A stretch of DNA of 5,466 nucleotides from JALOAD01 sp023228995 [NCBI: Candidatus Muiribacterium halophilum]. GTDB taxonomy: Bacteria; Muiribacteriota; Muiribacteriia; Muiribacteriales. The notes under the pieces are model-generated. The model worked only from the letters and a program-made list of their open reading frames with translations. It did not search any database and was not told where the DNA came from. Shown one piece after another: positions 1 through 4,874 of this stretch. A program made the position numbers and the translations under genes. The stretch spans positions 1 through 5,466 of the forward strand of contig JALOAD010000105.1 in the NCBI GenBank assembly GCA_023228995.1, given 5' to 3'. Positions within the stretch are counted from its first letter, which is position 1, and every line of letters begins with the position of its first letter.

Positions 1-487
1 CCTCATCATCATCTACCAACAAATTACCAGTAGAAGAACCTAAAAACATTTTAATTCCTGCAACGCGAGATTTATCAATATTCTTTATTTCTTGAATATT
101 ATCGTTTGTTGCACCAAGCATAAAAGAATAATTTATAAAAGAAGTATTTTTCGATATTTCAAATTTTTCGATTAAAAGCTGATTTGTAATACTAGCCGGA
201 TTAGTATTTGGCATTTCAATAAAAGAAGTAAGACCACCAGCAGCTGCAGCAGCAGATTCAGATGCAATATCAGCTTTATGTGTTAAACCTGGTTCACGAA
301 AATGCACTTGGTCGTCTATAATACCTGGAATTAAAATCAAGCCTGTTGCATCAATGTTTATATCAGCTTTTGGTAAATTTTCATTTTCTAAAAAAATCTT
401 TTTTATTCTTTGATTTTCTATAAAAACGCTAGCATATTCGGATTTGTTTTCGTTAATGAGTAAAGCATTTTTTATTAGAGTAGTCAT
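1..487 (-). CDS. pyrC: Dihydroorotase, class I (N-terminal part, cut by window edge)
   Basis: Dihydroorotase interconverts carbamoyl-aspartate and dihydroorotate in the third step of pyrimidine synthesis, in the cytoplasm. The 162 codons visible give the N-terminal small beta domain (residues 1-50) and the start of the metal-binding barrel. The PGIIDDQVHFREPG motif (about 54-67) is the amidohydrolase metal motif. EMPNTNP (91-97) is the typical substrate-side loop, and K146 in AGIKMFLGSSTG is the lysine expected to be carboxylated and to bridge the metals. In the metal motif the first His of the usual HxH is Gln (Q60-V-H62). From memory, this DDQVHFREPG form is common in Bacteroidota and is the main taxonomic hint here. 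The start ATG (485-487) lies 26 bases after the PiT stop, so the genes may be co-transcribed. The C-terminal half lies beyond position 1. Allantoinase or dihydropyrimidinase are less likely given the motif spacing. Confidence 0.93.
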   Translation of the reverse strand, partial: MTTLIKNALLINENKSEYASVFIENQRIKKIFLENENLPKADINIDATGLILIPGIIDDQVHFREPGLTHKADIASESAAAAAGGLTSFIEMPNTNPASITNQLLIEKFEISKNTSFINYSFMLGATNDNIQEIKNIDKSRVAGIKMFLGSSTGNLLVDDDE

Positions 488-513
488 GAAAATTTTTTAT
501 TGCGTATTTATAA

Positions 514-864
514 TTATTTTATTCCAAACCAGCCAAAAATAATATAAAACAGAGCTGCAAGAACGGCACTAACAGGAATTGTTAATATCCATGCCCAAAC
601 TAATCTTAGAGAAACTTTCCACCTAACTGCGGAAAATCTTTTAGCAGCACCAACCCCCATGATTGCACCAGAAATTGTATGAGTAGTACTTACAGGAACA
701 CGTAAAATCTCAGTAAAAAATAAAGTAAATGCACCTGCTGTATCGGCTGCTACACCTTCGAGCGGATTAATTTTCGTAATTTTATTTCCCATAGTTTTCA
801 CAATTTTCCAGCCACCAGACATCGTCCCAATAGATATTGCAGAGAAACATGCTATAGCAACCAA
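514..864 (-). CDS. PiT-family inorganic phosphate permease, C-terminal part (frameshifted)
   Basis: This is the second part of a PiT (PHO4 family) phosphate:cation symporter of the inner membrane. The segment GTMSGGWKIVKTMG, followed by the PLEGVAADTAGAF stretch and PVSTTHTISGAIMG, is characteristic of the C-terminal half. The last motif is the internal-repeat partner of PSSSSHTLIGG in the N-terminal part. Three hydrophobic segments follow or surround these motifs, and the protein ends ...FGWFGIK with TAA at 514-516. The apparent TTG start (862-864) is probably not a real initiation site, because the family requires the upstream part and the sequence joins naturally as ...DIHDW + VAIACFSAISIG. 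Adding one G next to 861-862 would give a single protein of about 344 residues, a normal length for a short bacterial PiT. It is either a genuine frameshift mutation or a base error in a short G run. Confidence 0.85.
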   Translation of the reverse strand: MVAIACFSAISIGTMSGGWKIVKTMGNKITKINPLEGVAADTAGAFTLFFTEILRVPVSTTHTISGAIMGVGAAKRFSAVRWKVSLRLVWAWILTIPVSAVLAALFYIIFGWFGIK

Positions 865-1547
865 TCATGAATATCTGACATATCATTCATACTTAAAAAA
901 TTTGGCATATTTGGATTGGATTTTGTAGCGGCAATCATAGCTACAGCAATAATACCCATTACTTTTTGAGAATCATTAAGACCATGACCAATACTAAATA
1001 GTGCAGAACCTGTTAATTGCAAATATTTGAATATTTTTCTAGTTTTCTTAACTTCAGTATTTCTAAATATCCACTGAAAAATTATGCTAATAATTGCTGA
1101 AATTAAAAGACCCATAACAGGAGCTATAACAATAAACGACACTATTAAAAGAATTGTATTTGATTGTATGCTTTCAAAGCCATTAGCACAAATAGCGGCT
1201 CCGGCAAATCCTCCAATTAATGTGTGAGAAGAAGAGGAAGGAATTCCAAACCACCAAGTAAAAATATTCCAAAATATAGCTGCACTAATCCCAGCCAAAA
1301 GAATAGGCAAAGTAATAAAGTGTTCATAAACAACTTTTGCAATGGTATTTGCTATTCCAAATTCTCCAATTATAAACCTTGCAATAAAATAAGCAACAAA
1401 ATTAAAAAATACTGCCCACAAAACCGCTTGAACAGGACTTAAAACTTTTGTTGTTACAATTGAAGTTATAGCATTTGCAGCATCATGAAAACCATTTATA
1501 TAATCAAAAATTATTGCAAGAATAATTATTATTATTAATAAAGTCAT
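852..1547 (-). CDS. PiT-family inorganic phosphate permease, N-terminal part (frameshifted)
   Basis: This is the N-terminal two thirds of a low-affinity inorganic phosphate transporter. The family's duplicated signature is present twice: DYINGFHDAANAI near residues 15-27 and GHGLNDSQKVMG near 188-199. PSSSSHTLIGG lies near residues 102-112. Several hydrophobic segments fit transmembrane helices, and a short basic stretch (TEVKKTRK) marks the cytoplasmic loop. The start ATG (1545-1547) lies 10 bases after the DUF47 stop, so the two form an operon, a common pairing in which the DUF47 protein is thought to modulate the permease. The frame ends at a TAG (852-854) three codons after W229. The correct continuation lies in the next frame (514-864). 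As read, the protein would lack its final transmembrane segments and is unlikely to work. Confidence 0.88.
   Translation of the reverse strand: MTLLIIIIILAIIFDYINGFHDAANAITSIVTTKVLSPVQAVLWAVFFNFVAYFIARFIIGEFGIANTIAKVVYEHFITLPILLAGISAAIFWNIFTWWFGIPSSSSHTLIGGFAGAAICANGFESIQSNTILLIVSFIVIAPVMGLLISAIISIIFQWIFRNTEVKKTRKIFKYLQLTGSALFSIGHGLNDSQKVMGIIAVAMIAATKSNPNMPNFLSMNDMSDIHDWLL
861..862 (-). other. Frameshift site in PiT permease
   Basis: On the coding strand the sequence reads GAT TGG TTG CTA TAG. Inserting one G after TGG gives GAT TGG GTT GCT ATA GCA, coding DWVAIA, which joins the two PiT fragments without loss. The simplest explanation is one missing G in a GGG run, either a real deletion or a sequencing error. 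Confidence 0.8.
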
Positions 1548-1557
1548 ATAATTTTAG

Positions 1558-2208
1558 TTAAGCGTATTTTACAACCATTAGTCTAAGAACTTTTGAAGTG
1601 TCATAAATGCTATTTACAGTTTCTTCTAACTCTTCAATTATTTCTTTCAACTTAATAATTTCAATTGTTTGCATATTTGAGCTAATAAGTGAAACTATTC
1701 CATTTTGATATTCTTCGTCTGCGGCTTCTTCAAGTCGCTTAATTTCCCGACAATGTTCTTTTATTGGGTTTGCATTCTTTTTTAATTGCTTTAATACCGA
1801 AATAGCCTGAGAAAGTTCTTGAGCAATTTCTAAAATAATTTTTGCAAGATTTTTAATACAATCTGGAAACATCAAAGGATTATATAGTAAAACTTTTTGC
1901 GAAGAATAATTAATATGGTCTAATGCCGCTTCTAATTCTTCAGAAATTTTTTGAATATCCTCTCTATCAAAAGGAGTTAAAAAAGTTTTTTCTAATTTTT
2001 CGGAAATATGATTTGTAATTTTATCTCCTTCTAATTCAACTTCTTTAATTTCTTTTATAATTCTATTTTTTTCGTCATCGCCACTACTGTCAAAAAGCTC
2101 AATTAACAGTTTTGAGGCAGAAATACAAGCACTAGCCGATTGATTTAACAATGGGAAAAAATCATCGTTTTTAGGTGCAAAATAGCTAAATAAATTATTA
2201 AAACTCAT
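1558..2208 (-). CDS. DUF47/PhoU-like phosphate transport regulator
   Basis: This 216-residue, all-helical cytoplasmic protein of the DUF47 family (PhoU-related, TIGR00153 type) is usually encoded just before a PiT permease and is thought to regulate phosphate uptake. Seen in the sequence: an N-terminal FAPKNDDFFPLLNQ segment, the charged helix IKEVELEGDKITNHI (about residues 54-68), the TFLTPFDREDIQKI signature (about 75-88), and the late helical pair CREIKRLEEAADEEY (about 152-166) and IIEELEETVNSIYD. The conserved acidic residues typical of metal binding in this family (E..E..GD and FDRED) are intact. Length matches the family. It is followed 10 bases later by the PiT gene. The upstream side is odd: only 13 bases separate its ATG from a phage-like mini-ORF, leaving no room for its own promoter outside coding sequence. 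Confidence 0.92.
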   Translation of the reverse strand: MSFNNLFSYFAPKNDDFFPLLNQSASACISASKLLIELFDSSGDDEKNRIIKEIKEVELEGDKITNHISEKLEKTFLTPFDREDIQKISEELEAALDHINYSSQKVLLYNPLMFPDCIKNLAKIILEIAQELSQAISVLKQLKKNANPIKEHCREIKRLEEAADEEYQNGIVSLISSNMQTIEIIKLKEIIEELEETVNSIYDTSKVLRLMVVKYA

Positions 2209-2221
2209 AAATTTTTATATT

Positions 2222-2290
2222 TTAATTTTTACCAACAATAACGAAAGAACTACTTGAACTGTTACTTACAAATCCGTTTCTAATTTTCAT
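2222..2290 (-). CDS. 22-residue mini-ORF repeating the SNSSSSSF N-terminus (probably truncated paralogue)
   Basis: The predicted peptide starts MKIRNGFVSNSSSSSFVI and ends VGKN before a TAA. Its first 18 residues are identical to those of the 130-residue protein encoded just upstream. The ATG (2288-2290) directly abuts that gene's TAA (2291-2293), an arrangement suited to termination-reinitiation. The peptide has no other domain. The serine codons differ in order from those in the neighbour while the residues are the same, so this is not a simple recent copy of DNA. It may be the truncated start of a second family member lost at the junction with the DUF47 region, or a real short peptide. Its function is unknown. 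Confidence 0.45.
   Translation of the reverse strand: MKIRNGFVSNSSSSSFVIVGKN
2262..2290 (-). repeat. Direct repeat copy 1 (29 bp, start of SNSSSSSF ORFs)
   Basis: These 29 bases, from the ATG through the codons for MKIRNGFVS plus two bases, are identical to 2655-2683. The copies lie 393 bases apart. After the repeat, serine codons run AGT TCA AGT AGT TCT here and AGT AGT TCA AGT TCA in the other copy. Confidence 0.9.
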
Positions 2291-2683
2291 TTACTTAATT
2301 TTTAATATGTTTTTAATTTTATCTATTTGTTTCTCACTTAATAATTCGCAATATCCTGAATCTGGTCCTGATTCCATTGAGACAATTATATAATCTCTCA
2401 ACAATTCTCCAATAACATACATTTCCAGACTTGATTCATATGAATCATAATACCCTTCTGATTTGAGATTTTCTATAATTTGTACTGATTTTTCTTTTAC
2501 AAATTTTTCTTCATCCATTCCATCAAATTCATCTTCCCATTTGTCAATGATGTCACTAACAAGATAAGAACGCATTTCTGAGTACTTTTCTTCTACATAT
2601 GCTACGGCATCAAAATCTTTAGGTAAGGCTATAACGAATGAACTTGAACTACTATTACTTACAAATCCGTTTCTAATTTTCAT
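2291..2683 (-). CDS. Hypothetical protein with MKIRNGFVSNSSSSSFVI N-terminus, 130 residues
   Basis: The function is not recognised. The N-terminus (residues 1-18) is a short basic-hydrophobic start followed by a five-serine run and Phe-Val-Ile. From memory, this kind of start recurs in otherwise unrelated phage and bacterial hypothetical proteins, which suggests a tag or processing signal, but this is not established. The remaining ~110 residues are acidic and mostly helical-looking (AYVEEKYSEM, DKWEDEFDGMDEEKFVKEK), with SMESGPDSGYCELL near residues 102-115 and a basic C-terminus (KIKNILKIK). No membrane segment is seen. The start ATG (2681-2683) lies about 20 bases after the preceding reading frame. 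The next ORF starts immediately after its TAA. No clear Shine-Dalgarno sequence is visible. Confidence 0.75.
   Translation of the reverse strand: MKIRNGFVSNSSSSSFVIALPKDFDAVAYVEEKYSEMRSYLVSDIIDKWEDEFDGMDEEKFVKEKSVQIIENLKSEGYYDSYESSLEMYVIGELLRDYIIVSMESGPDSGYCELLSEKQIDKIKNILKIK
2655..2683 (-). repeat. Direct repeat copy 2 (29 bp, start of SNSSSSSF ORFs)
   Basis: This is identical to 2262-2290 and is the start of the 130-residue protein. A homologous repeat of this length at the edge of two apparently different DNA types could act as a recombination point or a misassembly point. Confidence 0.9.
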
Positions 2684-2702
2684 TTTTAAGTTTTTTAATC
2701 GT

Positions 2703-3156
2703 TTATAATTCTAAGTTTGAGTAAAATCTAACTATTCTTGTATCGTTGTTAGATTTTATATGATTTATCAATTTATAGATTTTGATTTTCTTATTGTTTG
2801 ATTTTTCTTCAATTATTTTAACAATCTCCTGAATAGCAAGGTGTTCATAATATTCTAATGAGAAATATGGCATTTCATTTTCTATTCTCACAGAGAACAT
2901 TTCAGTTAATTGTAAAGGTTTATCTGAAATCTCAAATTCATATCAAAAAGAAGAATCAAGTATGTAAGCCAAAATCATCTTGTAACAAATTTTTCATTAT
3001 TTGTAATGATATAGGTAAAAGATTATCACCTGTATTCATTGTTACAATCGCATTATCTACATCTAATTGATCATGATGTTCAGCATATTTGGAAACTATA
3101 TGTAAGTATCTAATATCTAATCACATTGCTTCCAAAACTGGTCGCCATTTATCCAT
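2703..3156 (-). pseudogene. Interrupted phage-like gene: two in-frame TGAs and a frame change
   Basis: The frame opens with ATG at 3154-3156, one base after the GMP reductase C-part stop, and reads MDKWRPVLEAM, then TGA (3121-3123), then a well-formed stretch: LDIRYLHIVSKYAEHHDQLD, then VDNAIVTMNTGDNLLPIS, then LQIMKNLLQDDFGLHT, ending in TGA at 2956-2958. Coding then appears to continue in another frame: MILAYILDSSF, TGA (2943-2945), YEFEISDKPLQLTEMF and on to ...VRFYSNLEL with TAA at 2703-2705. Tryptophan would fit both internal TGAs. The whole could be one ~150-residue protein broken by a frameshift, or two overlapping small genes. The alternatives are decay, base errors, or TGA read as Trp. 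The protein family is not recognised. The part from 2900 down (65 residues from ATG, MFSVRIENEMPYFSLEYY...) is the only fully open piece. Confidence 0.55.
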
Positions 3157-3157
3157 T

Positions 3158-3847
3158 TTACTTATTAAACCTTTTGAACGCATTTTGCGTTATTAAATTT
3201 ACTTCAACATTTCCAACAAAATCTTTGAGATTGTCTTTATTAGTATAAGACATTGCAGAACTCAAATAGTGTGTAAAATTTTCAGTCCAACCACTTAAAG
3301 TATATTCTACTTCATTCATTCGACTTATGCCTTCAGAAGTCTTTAGAACCTTATTTCCAAGAGATTTTTGTACTTCCTTTGTACTCATACCTCTGAACTT
3401 CTTGAAAAATCTTGTACCATTACGAAACATTTGTTTTGTTGTTTCATTAAACTGATCAACTAATTCACCAGGTTCAGTACCCCAATCGTGTTTTTTATTT
3501 TGAGTATAAGTATCAGCACAACTTTCCAATGCTTTGTTAAAAACTCCACCACTCATACAAAAATCTGCGCCTAATGCGAAACTTTTAATAAAATCTCTTT
3601 CTTCTTTTAATCCACCATCCATTATTATTTTTGCTGGATTATCTAATGTGCAAGAAATATCATAACATTCTTTTATTAAAGAAGCTGATGGATAACCAAC
3701 ACCTAATTTTTCTGTTGTTAGACAATTATGTACTATCACACCACCAACAGTATAACTATGATCGTCTTTTACTGTAATATCATACACATCTATAACATTT
3801 TCATTTTTAATGGTTTTTTTATTTATTTTTTTCAGCTTGTATTTCAT
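3158..3847 (-). CDS. Split GMP reductase/IMPDH-family enzyme, C-part: C-intein + C-extein
   Basis: Residues 1-41 are a split-intein C-fragment. VYDITVKDDHSYTVGG (21-36) is block F, and GGVIVHN (35-41) with the penultimate His and terminal Asn is block G. Residue C42 is the +1 splice nucleophile. From C42 the protein is a GMP reductase-like barrel. CLTTEKLGVGYPSAS fits the catalytic loop followed by the GVGYP motif of GMP reductases. Further on are IMDGGLKEERD (phosphate-binding DGG), GADFCMSGG, the flap-like FRGMSTKEV, TSEG and a C-terminal SSAMSYT segment. After trans-splicing the enzyme would convert GMP to IMP with NADPH, or perform the related IMPDH reaction. GVGYP and the DIANG motif in the N-part favour GMP reductase. 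The C-intein closely resembles the known IMPDH-1 split intein C-part (M-K-hydrophobic-K-L-K start, DHSY, VHN). The start overlaps the end of the nuclease gene by 29 bases. Confidence 0.9.
   Translation of the reverse strand: MKYKLKKINKKTIKNENVIDVYDITVKDDHSYTVGGVIVHNCLTTEKLGVGYPSASLIKECYDISCTLDNPAKIIMDGGLKEERDFIKSFALGADFCMSGGVFNKALESCADTYTQNKKHDWGTEPGELVDQFNETTKQMFRNGTRFFKKFRGMSTKEVQKSLGNKVLKTSEGISRMNEVEYTLSGWTENFTHYLSSAMSYTNKDNLKDFVGNVEVNLITQNAFKRFNK
3725..3847 (-). other. C-intein (41 residues) of a naturally split intein
   Basis: This segment encodes the autocatalytic C-terminal splicing half. It ends His-Asn before the extein Cys. Its first 17 residues are very basic (seven Lys, one Glu), complementing the acidic tail of the N-intein, as in other split inteins that associate electrostatically. 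Confidence 0.9.
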
Positions 3848-4835
3848 ATATTTTAATTATTTTTTTAATTATTTCTAAATTATGTGATTCACTATCTTTT
3901 ACACGAATTAGTATAAAACCATTTTCTTTAGCAATTTTATTTTTTTCTTTATCATTTTTTATGTTTTTTTCCATTGAATGCCAATATTCACCATCAAATT
4001 CTATTAAAATATTATTTGATAATTTTATATCATAATATTTGCCTTCTAATTTATATTGTTTTTCTAATTCATCTTTAAAAAAATAATTTAACACATTATA
4101 AAATTCTATTTCTGGGTTTGAAGAATTACCATGTCTTAACATTTTTTTAATTGTCTTTTCATCAAAATTTTCACATAATCTTTTATAAATAACTAAAACA
4201 CTATCGGATATTTCAAATTTATTTTTTAATTCTTTCAATGTATATTTATTTTTATTTTTTTCTAAATAAAAATATAAATCATATAATTTTTCATCATTGA
4301 TTTTTGTCTTTCTTTTCTCTGAAAATTTATGCCAATATGCTTGGTGTTTTCTTGTTAATCGTATAAAATCTTCATTGTTTTTTATAAAACCTAATTCCAT
4401 CCAATATTTTTTGAATGTTCTTTTATCCATGCAAATCTCTTTTTCTAAATCATTCAATGAATAATTGAAATTCAAAAAATCATCATAATATTTTTTCAAA
4501 TCGCTAATAGTAAGATTAACAGTTTTTAATTTACTTTCAATTAAATTTATTTTTTCATTTTTTGATTTTTCCTTTTTTGGATTTTTATATACACCAACAA
4601 CATGGTTTTTATGATTTGAAAAATATTTAAAAAATATACCTTTATGATAATTTGTTTTTCTACCACAACCACAAGCACAAGTTGGGTGAACACCACCATA
4701 ATTATGTTTTAATATATAATCTTTATATGACATATTATGTTCATTTTCAATGTGTTTTTTTAATTCTCTTTTAACTAATTGTTTTGTTTTTCTTTTAATT
4801 ATTTTACCACATTCTTTACACTTTTCTTCTTCCAT
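3819..4835 (-). CDS. Free-standing Vsr-like (EDxHD-type) homing endonuclease between intein halves
   Basis: This is a 338-residue putative DNA endonuclease. The N-terminus has a C2H2-like zinc site (C6, C9, H28, H33) and a second Cys-rich site, CACGCG at 53-58 with H75 and H78, around an MSYKDYILKH segment often seen in phage DNA-binding proteins. The middle (about 100-235) contains helix-turn-helix-like segments (SLNDLEKEICMDKRTFKKYW; YTLKELKNKFEISDSVLVIY). The C-terminus (about 238-318) looks like a Vsr-fold nuclease: NPEIEFYNVL with E242/E244, YYDIKL with D269, IEFDGEYWH with E279, D281 and H286, then NDKEKNKIAKENGFILIRV with D295. This matches the free-standing endonuclease family found inside fractured genes and related to I-Bth0305I. 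It probably cleaves intein-free alleles of the enzyme gene to drive homing. Its GC is clearly lower than that of the exteins. No Shine-Dalgarno sequence precedes the ATG. A 12-bp hairpin lies just upstream. Confidence 0.82.
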   Translation of the reverse strand: MEEEKCKECGKIIKRKTKQLVKRELKKHIENEHNMSYKDYILKHNYGGVHPTCACGCGRKTNYHKGIFFKYFSNHKNHVVGVYKNPKKEKSKNEKINLIESKLKTVNLTISDLKKYYDDFLNFNYSLNDLEKEICMDKRTFKKYWMELGFIKNNEDFIRLTRKHQAYWHKFSEKRKTKINDEKLYDLYFYLEKNKNKYTLKELKNKFEISDSVLVIYKRLCENFDEKTIKKMLRHGNSSNPEIEFYNVLNYFFKDELEKQYKLEGKYYDIKLSNNILIEFDGEYWHSMEKNIKNDKEKNKIAKENGFILIRVKDSESHNLEIIKKIIKIYEIQAEKNK

Positions 4836-4842
4836 TTGTTTG

Positions 4843-4874
4843 ACAAGATTTTATTTTTATATATAAAATCTTGT
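4843..4874 (-). repeat. 12-bp perfect inverted repeat upstream of the endonuclease gene
   Basis: ACAAGATTTTAT at 4843-4854 is the exact reverse complement of 4863-4874, with an 8-base loop. The stem overlaps the stop codon of the N-intein gene and ends 7 bases before the endonuclease ATG. In the transcript it would form a hairpin in the translation-initiation region. It lacks the GC-rich stem plus U-run of a standard terminator. Control of endonuclease translation or transcript processing is an inference. Confidence 0.7.

Noticed and set aside
862-864. TTG as true start of a separate 116-residue gene
   Set aside because: The protein is only the C-terminal part of PiT and joins the upstream frame seamlessly when one G is added, so a frameshift is the better explanation.
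1224-1442. Plus-strand ORF of 72 residues
   Set aside because: It lies antisense inside the well-supported PiT gene, and its Lys/Asn/Ser-rich translation has no recognisable motif.
2858-3070. Plus-strand ORF of 70 residues
   Set aside because: It is antisense to the interrupted gene at 2703-3156, whose minus-strand translation looks far more protein-like.
2703-3156. Window-wide use of a genetic code with TGA as Trp
   Set aside because: The visible Trp codons in the enzyme halves, nuclease, DUF47-PiT and 130-residue genes are TGG. Recoding is kept only as a hypothesis for one gene.
3819-4835. Vsr mismatch-repair endonuclease of a restriction-modification system
   Set aside because: No cytosine methyltransferase is nearby, the protein is much longer than Vsr, and it carries zinc-site and helical DNA-binding-like regions and sits between intein halves.
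4843-4874. Rho-independent terminator between N-part and endonuclease genes
   Set aside because: The stem has only three G-C pairs and no following U-run, and downstream genes continue on the same strand with tight spacing.
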